In this document: positions 53,030-62,300 of the stretch, in pieces | How the letters are laid out: each line of letters opens with the position of its first letter | Position numbering within the stretch: position 1 is the stretch's first letter | Source of the DNA: Anaerolineales bacterium | GTDB lineage: Bacteria > Chloroflexota > Anaerolineae > 4572-78 > J111 | Assembly (NCBI GenBank): GCA_020634855.1 | Contig: JACKAU010000024.1 | Span: 1-64,000 of the forward strand | DNA length: 64,000 bases | Direction: 5' to 3' | Program-made: the position numbers and the translations under genes | The notes under the pieces: model-generated | Told to the model about the DNA's origin: nothing | Database searches by the model: none | Seen by the model: only the letters and a program-made list of their open reading frames with translations

Positions 53030-54430
53030 ATGATTTCAGATGAGCGGTTGCCGGCTTGGCTGCATTCATTTTGCTTGAATGGCGATCTACCCATAGAGGT
53101 TGTCACCGCCTGTTTGAGTCAAGCCCAATTGGCAACTCAGCAACTCCGCTCCAGCGAGACAGGCGGACCCGGAATTATTATCTTGTCAGATATCACTACC
53201 GAAATATGTAATTTCGTACAAACGGTTAGCCGGAATGGTTCCGAACGTATCCTGATTTTGGCCACCAATACCGCGGCCTTAGCCGGGGACAATGGCTGGC
53301 GTATTTTACAGGCCGGCGCTTCCGATGTTTTGGTTTGGAAGGATCTGGTTAACCCCGATCGTGTCATCGCGGCCCGCTTCAAGCGATGGTATGAGGTTGA
53401 CAGACTGGTCGAGTCGTCGCTAGTCCAAGATCATCTCGTCGGCCAGAGTCGAGTCTGGAAATCGGTCCTGCGTCGTCTGGTAGAGGTCGCCTGCTTTACG
53501 GATGCCCCCGTTCTACTGACCGGCGAAACCGGTACAGGCAAGGAACTGGCGGCTCAATTGATCCATTCGCTGGATCAGAAGCGCAGCCAACACGAACTGG
53601 TCATTCTCGATTGTACGACCATCGTACCGGAGTTATCCGGCAGCGAGCTGTTCGGCCACGAACGGGGGGCCTTTACCGGAGCTATCTCCGCCCGCGATGG
53701 GGCTTTTGCTATGGCTAACGGAGGTACTTTATTTTTGGATGAGGTGGGGGAACTGCCGTTAGGCTTACAAGTACAACTGCTGCGGGTCCTTCAAGAACAG
53801 ACCTACAAGCGTGTGGGTAGCAACACCTGGCGTCACATCGATTTTAGGCTGATTGGTGCGACGAACCGAGACTTGCAGGTTGAAGAAGCACAAGGACGAT
53901 TTCGGCGGGATCTATATTACCGTCTGGCCGCATGGACTATAAAATTACCCCCACTTTATGATCGGACCGAAGATATTATTCCTCTGGTCCGCCATTTTAT
54001 TCGGCAAGCCCGTCCGGGGGAGGAACCGCCGGAGTTGGATGAAAGTGTTAAAGCGTATTTTCTCAACCGCAAATATTCGGGAAACGTCCGTGATTTAAAA
54101 AATTTGGTCTATCGTATCGTGGCTCGGTACATCGGTTCCGGGCCGATTACCATCGGCAATATCCCCTCAGATGAACGCCCGATCACTCAACCCGACTCAA
54201 AATGCTGGTGCGATGATAACCTGACCCAGACCATTCGTCGAGCGGTTACCGTGGGCGCAGGCTTGAAGGAAATCAGGCAGGCTGTCGAAGAACTTGTTAT
54301 CCAGATTACAGTCGATAACGAAAACGGCAACCTTCAGCGGGCGGCCGAAAGGTTGGGGGTCACCGACCGGACCTTGCAAAAACGAAAAGCGGAGCAGAGC
54401 CAACGGATCCAATCCCTGATGAAAAATTAA
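53030..54430 (+). CDS. Sigma-54-dependent AAA+ activator
   Basis: A 466-aa enhancer-binding protein. The N-terminal 120 residues look receiver-like (GIIILSDITT, LQAGASDVLVWKD) but lack the early acidic pair, so it is probably a phosphorylation-independent sensor. The AAA+ domain has Walker A LLTGETGTGKE, the sigma-54 contact loop ELFGHERGAFTGA, Walker B GGTLFLDEVGE and the arginine finger region RFRRDLYYRL. The C-terminal Fis-type HTH is NLQRAAERLGVTDRTLQKR. ATG 53030. Cotranscribed with rpoN. Confidence 0.95.
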   Translation: MISDERLPAWLHSFCLNGDLPIEVVTACLSQAQLATQQLRSSETGGPGIIILSDITTEICNFVQTVSRNGSERILILATNTAALAGDNGWRILQAGASDVLVWKDLVNPDRVIAARFKRWYEVDRLVESSLVQDHLVGQSRVWKSVLRRLVEVACFTDAPVLLTGETGTGKELAAQLIHSLDQKRSQHELVILDCTTIVPELSGSELFGHERGAFTGAISARDGAFAMANGGTLFLDEVGELPLGLQVQLLRVLQEQTYKRVGSNTWRHIDFRLIGATNRDLQVEEAQGRFRRDLYYRLAAWTIKLPPLYDRTEDIIPLVRHFIRQARPGEEPPELDESVKAYFLNRKYSGNVRDLKNLVYRIVARYIGSGPITIGNIPSDERPITQPDSKCWCDDNLTQTIRRAVTVGAGLKEIRQAVEELVIQITVDNENGNLQRAAERLGVTDRTLQKRKAEQSQRIQSLMKN

Positions 54431-54455
54431 AGCAAGTTCGATAGCAAAAGATATG

Positions 54456-57089
54456 CTAGTGGGTTGTGGAAGGGGAGCGGCTTGGTTCTAGTAGTTGAAT
54501 CACGCCGGTGCTGCCGTCGACCAGTACTGTGTCGCCGGTTTGGAAGCGTTGAGTGGCCTGGGGAATATTGGCTACGGCCGGAAGGCCGTATTCGCGGGCA
54601 ATGACCGAGCCGTGGGACAGCAAGCCGCCCGTTTCAACAATCAATCCGGCGGCCGAACTTAACAGGGCCAGCCAGGCCGGGTCGGTTGAAGGCATAACAA
54701 GAATGACATTGTCGGCGATTTGGTTGAACTCGTCGGGGTGGCGGACCACAACCACGACGCCCCGAGCTTGTCCGGGGCTAATGGGCAAGCCAATGAAGAC
54801 ATCGGTTCCTACTGTGGGGCCGGCAGCATTGCCGTGGCCCAACTGAATGGTCGGGACTTCAGTATCTTTGATCACAAACGGTGTGGATGTTTGGGCGTAT
54901 ATGTCATAGGTTTCTTTACGCACCTGAATCGTAGACGAGAGCTTAACTGCCATTCCATCTTCCACTCTGAGGGTGCGTTCTATTTCTTCTAAAGTGAGCC
55001 AGAAGATGTCATCGGGCGTTTCTAACCAGCCGGCGTCTGACCAGGTTTGCCCCAAAGTCAAATGCCACTGCCTAACGGCCGTCATAAAATTGACCAGATT
55101 TTCATGAAGTTGATCCTGTTTTATCAACAAGTTACGCAGATGGGCCAGGATAGGTTGGAGTAACCAGCGACGCCACAGAGGTAGCTGGCTCAATTCAGTG
55201 GCTCTTTTGGCTTCGGTTGGATACTGACCGGGGTCGTTTTGGGCTTGGGCGACTATCAGTGCCAAGAGCGCATCGGGCGCTTCGAGGTAACGAGGTTGGC
55301 CGGGATCAATGTCATAGGTGGCGTGGTGGCCGTACTGGGTTAACAAGGCCTTGAACTTCTGATTGAATTCCTCAGACTGTAAGCAGTTTTTCGGATGATT
55401 AAGGGTATGGTTTGACGTTTCTCCAACCGATTGGGAGTGTACCCATTGACCTAGCTCTACCAGTCGATGGTGCAGCCGCTCTTGGGCGAGATCGGTTCCG
55501 TGAGTCGCTGCCGTGGTGAGGGTGGTGATGGGGGTTGGCGTTGAGGCGGGCAGTAGTCTAGCGCCAAGCCCGGTCAGGATGATCCGGCCAAGGGTCAGGG
55601 TGAGCTGCGCTGCTTTGATTTGGCCGTAGCATTGGGATTGTTGGCGAAGTTGGGCCAGTAACCGGTCGGACGATGGGCCGGTTTGGGGCGAGTCTAAATC
55701 GCTGATAGCCCCATTGACGGCCTTTTGAATATCGGTCAGCGTGTCGGTCAGGCGGCGAGTTTGTAGCCAAATTGCCCGGTAGATCGACCGGGCAGCCCAG
55801 GCGGTTGTCCAATCGATCGTAAACGTCGGGCCGACGGCGGCTTTGGTATCGCCTAACAGGTGCAGCAGGCTGCCGGAGGTGACGCCAACTTGGGCCATTA
55901 CGGCCTTGATTAGCGTTAAATTAAGATAAGGCCGGCCTAAAATAAATTTTTCGAGAGGCGGCAGGTGTTCGACATTTAAGCCTAACTTGGTCAAAAAGCG
56001 AATGACTTGGGGTTGAATTGCGTCTAAAAGAGCGCCAAAGAGCGGAGAGGGCAGCGGCGGTAGATACTGCGCGTAGCCATGATGCGTCCATTCCAGATTT
56101 GAGGTTGGTTGCGTCGGCGTGACAACCGCAGCCGGTCGCGTTTGCAAAATAAAGAATTGGTGATCTTGGTAAGCCCACTCGATATCTTGCGGTTCACCCA
56201 TCAGCGCCTGGATTTGCTCTAATTGGCGGGCTAAATCGGCAATTTGGGGGATAGTTAGCGGTTGAGTTGTTTCTGACGTTTCTTTGGTCGAGACGGGGGT
56301 AACCGTCCCGATATGCTGCTCGATGATGGGATAGTCGGGTGGTTGGGCGGCAATTTTGTAGTAGTAGGGTTGAATCTGGCCGGCGACCAGCGAGTTGCCT
56401 AAGCCCCAGGTCGCCTCGATGATGATTTCGTCGCGCGCGCCGGTGAGCGGATTGACGGTAAAGGCCACGCCGGAAATTTCCGAGGAGAGCAAGGGCTGGA
56501 TAATAAGAGCAACCCGAATACCTTGGATTGATAGGCCATGCACTTGACGGTACTTGACCGTCGGCCCGCTTAACGCCGAGGCCCAACAGCGGGTGATGGC
56601 GATGGGCAGGGCGCTGCGCGGAACGCCCAATTCGGTCAGATGCATACCGGCAAAGGAGTGATCGCGGTGATCTTCATCGATGACGGAGGAACGAACCGCG
56701 AAGCTATTAATATCTGGACTAAAGGCTAATTGCAGCCGGTTCTCAAGTTCTGCAGAGAGTTCGCCGGCGAGGGGTTTTAGTTTGAGGGCGTCGGCCAACC
56801 AGTTAAGGGCTTCGGCGGTGACGGCAATATCCGGGGAGCCGGCCCATAATGGTGTCAGTTTGGCGGCCGTTATTTGGGCTTTGAAGAATTCCGTGGTTAA
56901 AACTAGACCTGGAGGTACGCTGAGGCCGTATTTTCTTACTTGGGCCAACCGAAAGGCTTTGCCACCGACCAAAGCCAGGTCCGTACCCTCTATCTCATCG
57001 AGATCAAGAATTCGACGAGTCGACACATCTTGTGATGTTGGTAAGGTTAACAGCGGCTTAAAGCCTAATTCCCGTGGCTTATTCATCAT
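54456..57089 (-). CDS. PEP-utilising enzyme (PpsA / rifampicin-phosphotransferase-like)
   Basis: This 877-aa protein has an N-terminal PPDK-type ATP-grasp domain (ALVGGKAFRLAQVRKYGLSVPPG; FAVRSSVIDEDH; SGVAFTVNPLTGARDEIIIE; FILQTRP, to about residue 325). A long unassigned helical middle follows. The C-terminal swivelling His domain is GLIVETGGLLSHGSVIAREYGLPAV, with the phospho-His in LSHG. The arrangement ATP-grasp, linker, His domain without a PEP TIM-barrel resembles rifampicin phosphotransferases and related natural-product enzymes rather than true PEP synthase. It overlaps the upstream membrane gene by 11 bases. Convergent with the sigma-54 activator gene. Confidence 0.85.
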   Translation of the reverse strand: MMNKPRELGFKPLLTLPTSQDVSTRRILDLDEIEGTDLALVGGKAFRLAQVRKYGLSVPPGLVLTTEFFKAQITAAKLTPLWAGSPDIAVTAEALNWLADALKLKPLAGELSAELENRLQLAFSPDINSFAVRSSVIDEDHRDHSFAGMHLTELGVPRSALPIAITRCWASALSGPTVKYRQVHGLSIQGIRVALIIQPLLSSEISGVAFTVNPLTGARDEIIIEATWGLGNSLVAGQIQPYYYKIAAQPPDYPIIEQHIGTVTPVSTKETSETTQPLTIPQIADLARQLEQIQALMGEPQDIEWAYQDHQFFILQTRPAAVVTPTQPTSNLEWTHHGYAQYLPPLPSPLFGALLDAIQPQVIRFLTKLGLNVEHLPPLEKFILGRPYLNLTLIKAVMAQVGVTSGSLLHLLGDTKAAVGPTFTIDWTTAWAARSIYRAIWLQTRRLTDTLTDIQKAVNGAISDLDSPQTGPSSDRLLAQLRQQSQCYGQIKAAQLTLTLGRIILTGLGARLLPASTPTPITTLTTAATHGTDLAQERLHHRLVELGQWVHSQSVGETSNHTLNHPKNCLQSEEFNQKFKALLTQYGHHATYDIDPGQPRYLEAPDALLALIVAQAQNDPGQYPTEAKRATELSQLPLWRRWLLQPILAHLRNLLIKQDQLHENLVNFMTAVRQWHLTLGQTWSDAGWLETPDDIFWLTLEEIERTLRVEDGMAVKLSSTIQVRKETYDIYAQTSTPFVIKDTEVPTIQLGHGNAAGPTVGTDVFIGLPISPGQARGVVVVVRHPDEFNQIADNVILVMPSTDPAWLALLSSAAGLIVETGGLLSHGSVIAREYGLPAVANIPQATQRFQTGDTVLVDGSTGVIQLLEPSRSPSTTH

Positions 57090-57870
57090 CGTTTGATTTG
57101 CTTTGAAATCCGGATTGGCTGGCTAACGTTAGCAAAACAATTACCCCGGATACACCACCTGTACATATCATGGTGGCATAATTAGGCGGCTGTAAGATCA
57201 GGCTAAAGGTAGGCCCGACTAAAAGTAAGCCTAGCGCCAATAAAATACTGCCATAAAAGCCGACCATTGATTGTATAAATAGTGTAACTGTAATATAGAA
57301 ACCTAGCAAGCCAAAGGTGACAAAACTTATCGTCACTAATAGATCAAAATATTGAATAATGGTTAGATCGGTTAGTTCGATCTGGCCGCTTAAAGCCAAG
57401 GCCAGCCACTCTCCCGCAGAGATAATGCCGCCGCTGAGCAGAATGATTGAAATACCCAACCAAAAAGCGATAATCAACTTTAAGGTCACAGGCCGGCGAG
57501 ATGATCGGATCGCCTCAGCTTGCTTTACGCTGCTTTTTTTTCGTTTTGCTTTTGCTTTCTGTTGGCTGGGAATTCCGGTCGAAGGATACGCCGTTAGATG
57601 TTCCAGCAGTTTCTGCTTGGCCCATCGATTTTGAGGGTTGATAATGACCAGGTTTTCCAGACAGACCCGTTTGTCATCGACGCGGTCAAAAACCTGATAA
57701 AGCCAGTACCAAGCGGTTTCGTTAGTTTGATCCTGTTCAACCACATCTAACAATAAAAACCGAGCCTGGTCTACCTCGCCGGCTTTAGCGGCATCGATGC
57801 CCTGTTGTAATACCTGTTGTAATTGATTTGGGATGGCCAAAGAGTCACCATAGCCGATAGGTGGCGTCAT
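57079..57870 (-). CDS. TPR-like helical domain fused to four membrane helices
   Basis: A 263-aa protein. Residues about 15-95 look like a TPR-type helical repeat (LQQGIDAAKAGEVDQARFLLLDVVEQDQTNETAWYWLYQVF, then CLENLVIINPQNRWAKQKL). This is a form common in Chloroflexota membrane proteins. A basic linker (QKAKAKRKKSSVK) precedes about four hydrophobic helices (residues 127-250). It ends in a charged KSNDDE. Cotranscribed with the PEP-utilising enzyme through an 11-base overlap; function unknown. The 58-base stretch upstream and the 57871-58122 gap show no other gene. Confidence 0.75.
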   Translation of the reverse strand: MTPPIGYGDSLAIPNQLQQVLQQGIDAAKAGEVDQARFLLLDVVEQDQTNETAWYWLYQVFDRVDDKRVCLENLVIINPQNRWAKQKLLEHLTAYPSTGIPSQQKAKAKRKKSSVKQAEAIRSSRRPVTLKLIIAFWLGISIILLSGGIISAGEWLALALSGQIELTDLTIIQYFDLLVTISFVTFGLLGFYITVTLFIQSMVGFYGSILLALGLLLVGPTFSLILQPPNYATMICTGGVSGVIVLLTLASQSGFQSKSNDDE

Positions 57871-58122
57871 AAATTACTCAGTTTCAGTGTTTAGGTCAGT
57901 TATCACTTGCTGATCGTTAGGGGCGAATTGAGACTGGCTCGGCTTTACTTAATTTCGGTTAATCGCCGGCTACTCGGCTCGAATGGCCAAATTTGGATAA
58001 ATTGAACTGGTCGATCCGCTATGAGCAAATGGCGATCTATTAAATTTTATCATTTATGGGCGCGATGTACAAGTAAATCGTTAACCTTAGTTACTCTAAA
58101 TTGTTTAGAAACAACGGGGCAA

Positions 58123-58156
58123 GAAAAAATGGTTTGAGCGCTTAACCCAAACCATT
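58123..58156 (-). terminator. Rho-independent terminator of the HTH gene
   Basis: AATGGTTTG (58128-58136) pairs with CAAACCATT (58148-58156). Read on the minus strand the stem is followed by TTTTTCTT. It lies about 34 bases past the stop at 58190. Confidence 0.85.
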
Positions 58157-58189
58157 GGGGAAAGTTATTTTTTAACGCGGCAATCAACT

Positions 58190-58396
58190 TTAAATAGCGT
58201 CGACTTTTGTATCATCTAATACTTGAATTAAGTCGTCGCGACGAATACGCCAACTGCGACCGACCTGGGAAGCCGGAATGACGCCTAATTTGCACCATCG
58301 CCATATGGTAACGCGACTGACGCGTAAATATTTGGCTGCTTCACGGACAGTCAATATCTCATTTTGAAATGATTGAGTGTTTTGAGTAGTCATCAT
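58190..58396 (-). CDS. Excisionase/MerR-type helix-turn-helix protein
   Basis: A 68-aa DNA-binding protein of the AlpA/BldC-like winged-helix group: LTVREAAKYLRVSRVTIWRWCKLGVIPA followed by VGRSWRIRRDDLIQVL, the typical excisionase-family signature. No integrase is nearby, so a regulatory role (BldC-like) is as likely as excision. A perfect CAGTATACTG palindrome at 58456-58465 in its promoter region may be an autoregulatory operator. Transcription ends at the terminator near 58128. Confidence 0.85.
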   Translation of the reverse strand: MMTTQNTQSFQNEILTVREAAKYLRVSRVTIWRWCKLGVIPASQVGRSWRIRRDDLIQVLDDTKVDAI

Positions 58397-58536
58397 GTTC
58401 TAAATCCCCTCACAGTTTTGTTTCATTAATATACAAGAGTGTACTTTTCTAATCGCAGTATACTGTATTTTTTAAGGGGTGAACACTGGCAGTCGGTTAA
58501 TATTTTCTATATCCAATGGCTATTTTTATACTGATC

Positions 58537-58558
58537 GCCTAGGCCATTTGGCCTAGGC
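58537..58558. repeat. Stem-loop after the NarL-type regulator gene
   Basis: GCCTAGGCC (58537-58545) and GGCCTAGGC (58550-58558) form a perfect 9-bp stem with an ATTT loop, 16 bases past the regulator stop. There is no U-run, so it is a weak terminator or an mRNA 3' stabiliser. Confidence 0.5.
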
Positions 58559-58573
58559 ATAGGCGAAAAAATG

Positions 58574-59233
58574 TTAATGGTAAACCTTTTCCCCTACAAT
58601 ATCAAGCTGTGTGGCCTTGACAGCAGCCTCGGTACGGCTGGAGACGCCCAGTTTACTTAAGATATTACTGACATGGATTTTTATAGTGCCAATACTCAGG
58701 TTTAGCTCTTTGGCTATTTTTCGGTTATTAAGGCCTTGGGTAATCAATTCTAAAACATTTAGCTCACGGTCGGTTAAGTTGATTTCTTCGGTTAGCGCCG
58801 GCTCGGCAGGTTTTGGTTCGCCTTGAAATAAGAATCGGGCAGCTTGGGGATGGAGAGGCATCCCCCCTTGGCTAATAGAGCGAATGGCGCCGATTAAAAT
58901 GTCGCTGTCCACCTCTTTGAGAGTGTATCCATCGGCTCCGGCTTTCATCGCGGCGCTCACATTTTCGTTATCAATATAAGCGGTCAGAACGAGGACTTTG
59001 GTTTTCGGAGAGCCTTCTTTGATTTTCATAATGGCCTCAACGCCGTTTACCTTAGGCATATTTAGATCCATCAGGACAATATCGGGCTGTAAATCTTTGA
59101 CTTTGTTAAATGCTTCCTGGCCATCTTTGGCTTCACCAATAACATCTAGGCCCGGTTCGGTACTGATAATCATTTCGATGCCTCTACGCACAACGGTATG
59201 ATCATCTACAATTAAAAGTTTGGTGGGGTTCAT
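58574..59233 (-). CDS. NarL/FixJ-family response regulator
   Basis: The protein is 219 aa from ATG 59233, which has GAGGAG five bases ahead. The receiver has LLIVDDHTVVRRG, phospho-acceptor Asp in IVLMDLNMPKVNG, Thr in LVLTAYID and Lys-Glu in YTLKEVD. The LuxR-type HTH is LTDRELNVLELITQGLNNRKIAKELNLSIGTIKIHVSNILSKL. Encoded 152 bases downstream of a NarX-type kinase on the same strand, so it is very likely its partner. The frame extending to 59257 is not needed. Confidence 0.93.
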   Translation of the reverse strand: MNPTKLLIVDDHTVVRRGIEMIISTEPGLDVIGEAKDGQEAFNKVKDLQPDIVLMDLNMPKVNGVEAIMKIKEGSPKTKVLVLTAYIDNENVSAAMKAGADGYTLKEVDSDILIGAIRSISQGGMPLHPQAARFLFQGEPKPAEPALTEEINLTDRELNVLELITQGLNNRKIAKELNLSIGTIKIHVSNILSKLGVSSRTEAAVKATQLDIVGEKVYH

Positions 59234-59385
59234 GTTTACTCCTCTCCAGAATGGCATGTTCTTAACTCTTGAAAAACAAGATTAACAAAATTTCTGTTTT
59301 ATTGGTACCCTATTCCCATATACTATACACGACTGACCTATGAAATTTGATTAGAAAAACATAAGAATTTGGTTTGAATTTGCGG

Positions 59386-62300
59386 CTATTCTGATTCAAC
59401 CGGAATAGTGATTACCAGGCGCGTGCCATGGCCCGGTTTGGACTGTGGGATAGCATATCCGTTGAGCAAATCTGCTCGTTCGTAGATACTTCTCAACCCC
59501 ATAGTTTCATTTTGATTGAGCGCGGCCAGGTCAAAACCGATCCCGTCATCTTCGATCGACAGGATAATGTCATTACTATCTTGAGTGAGTGTCATTTCGA
59601 CCCGATGGGCCTCGGCGTGCTTGATAACGTTCCAAAGCGCCTCTCTTGCGATATAGTACAGGCCATCCTGCTGATCGAGAGTGAGGGGCGCTACCAAATT
59701 GGTTTTAAAATTGATTTCAAGTTCGTATTGGTTAGCCAGTTGGTCACAGTGATCTTGCAAGGCAGAGACCAATTCTTTTTCTTGCAGCGGCGCCGGGTGC
59801 AACCGGTATAAATGTTCGCGCATTTCCGTTAGACTTGTTTTGGACAGACTTCGAATGTACTCGATGGGCTGGCGCGACTTGTGGTCTGAACCGTCGCCCA
59901 AAAATTTTAAGGCTGTTTCAGCAGCCAGGCCAATACTGTAGATTGACTGCGTTACCGAGTCATGCAGGCCGCGGGCTAAATGGTGGCGCTCCTGTTGGAT
60001 GGCTAACTGTTGGTTGCGGTGATATAAACGCGCATTTTCCAGACCCAACGCCGCCTGGCTGGCAAACGCGCTGGTCATGTGAAGCTCATGCTCGGTAAAT
60101 GGTTCATCGCGCCAGAGTAGTAGCACCCCCAGGTTCGTGTTGTGGATGACTAAGGGTGTGCAGATCAGGGTGCTGGTATCTGGTACTTGTAGTAGACTTT
60201 GCAACAGCCTCATCTGGCGATCGGCGTACCCCAAATCGCAAACCTGAACTTCCTGACTGGTTAAGGCTTCTTCAATTAAAGAGCCTTGGCTCAAAAGCTG
60301 CTGGCTGTCATGTCCGGATAAATCAAATCGTTTAGGCGTAATCCTTTCCAACTGCTGGCCGTCCTGACTTAACAGAATAACCACACTGCCACTGGCTCGC
60401 ATCAGCTTCTTAGCCCGATTGACAATCGACTCTAACAACTCAGCCGAATTAAAGCGGCTGACCAAAGCTTGCGTGTTCTGAAGTAGGGTCTGCATTTCTT
60501 GCCGCAGCCTAGTTTCATTGGCGCGAATCGTTTCGGCGGCCTTTTGACGTTCACTTACATCAATACCGCTAAAACAGACGCCGATAATCTGGTCTTGTTC
60601 ATCAAGCACAGGATCGTAATGGCACTCGATCCAGTATTCAATTTCTCTTAGCTTTATTTTATACTCAAGTAGGGTCGATTCGCCTCGCAAAGCTCTGTCA
60701 AAATTCTGGCAAACATCCTCCAAATCTTCGGGTAGGACAATATTCAGAAAATTATCGCCGACAGTGACATTATTTTTGGTCACTAATCGAAGGCCATACT
60801 GAGCAGCTTTATTGATGGCGCGAATAATATGGTTCGGATCAATGAGGATAAATGCTTGTAAACTGTTATCAAAAATGGCCCTCAAGTTGGTTTCAGATTC
60901 CTTAAGGGCGGCTTCGGCTTGCTGCCGCTCGGCCATTTCCCGTTTGGTTTCTTCAAATAACCGGGCATTTTCCAGGGCTGTGGCGGCTTGGTTGGCCAGG
61001 AATTGGGCTAAAGCGATCTCATCATAGTCAAACGTTCTGGTGCTTTTTTGTTCAATTAGAACGGCCGCACCGAAGAGTGCGTCTTGAAATTCCATCGCCA
61101 AAACCAGAATAGTCTTGGCCGTGAGGGCCTTAACATACGCCAAATCGCTATCTATAAGGTTGCTTTGATCGATGTTGATCTGTTCTGCCCGCCGACTAAT
61201 TAAAACCTGTTTGATAACCGGATAATCATCCAGCCAATCCTCCCCGTACATTATGGATCGGTCCGGCGCGACGTTGTAACGCGCGGCAACCGCGATAGTA
61301 TTGGCCTGGCTATCCCATCTGTAGATGATACAGCCTTGCACGTCGATGAGGTTAGTCATTTCTAAAGAAATGGTGTCCAGTACATGCTGTGAGTCAAGGC
61401 TAATGGCTAATGTGGCGCCGGCATGTTGCAGCGCCAACAACTGTTGGTTGGTTTTGATTAGGGCCTGCTCGGTTTGCTTGCGCTCCGCCAGCTCCCGCTG
61501 AGCTTGCTCGTATAAGCGGGCATTTTCTATAGCGATGGCGGCCGCCTGGCCGATCAGTTGTAGATACTTCAAATCTTTCGATGAAAATCGTCCGGGCGAG
61601 TCACCCATCAGGTGGAGAACTCCTAATACGCGGTCTCCCAAACAAAGGGGCAGTCCAATGAACGAGCGGATCCACTCAAAATCTTTGACGATGATCCACT
61701 GGGGGTGTTTGTGTGTATCAGCGATAATAACAGGCTGGCGAGTCCGTACCAAGACGGCCATAAGAGGAAAGTCAGGAACTTGCTGGGTTAACTGAGACAC
61801 CGCCTCTTCACCATCATATTTTTCATACCCTTGCCAGTGTACAACTTGTAAGGCTTTATTATTAAGTAAGGCCACATCAGCGGCATCATAAGCTATGATT
61901 CGTTGAGCCTGGGTCAGGATTTCATTGAATACTTCTTCGAGCCGGATATGAGAGGCAACCGCCAAAATCACCTGCCCCAACGTGTCTGAGAGTAACCGTT
62001 GGCTGCGTTCGGCCTGTAATAGCTGCTCTCGCTCCGCTTCGATCTTTTTGCGGTCGGTGATGTCAAAGGAGGTGCCAAGGACCGCCGGTTGGCCTTCAAA
62101 CTCAATGGCGCCCAACGTGGCCTCGATCCAACGCGGGCTACCGTCTTTGGTTAAAATCTTGATTTCGTACCGATTTTGGACCGGTTGGCCTTGCTGTCGG
62201 GCCAGACCCCGATCTCTGACTAAATCTCGGTGATCAGGGTGTACAATATCCCAAAAATTCATGGCCAATAATTCGGCCTCGGTGTAGCCGGTGATCACTT

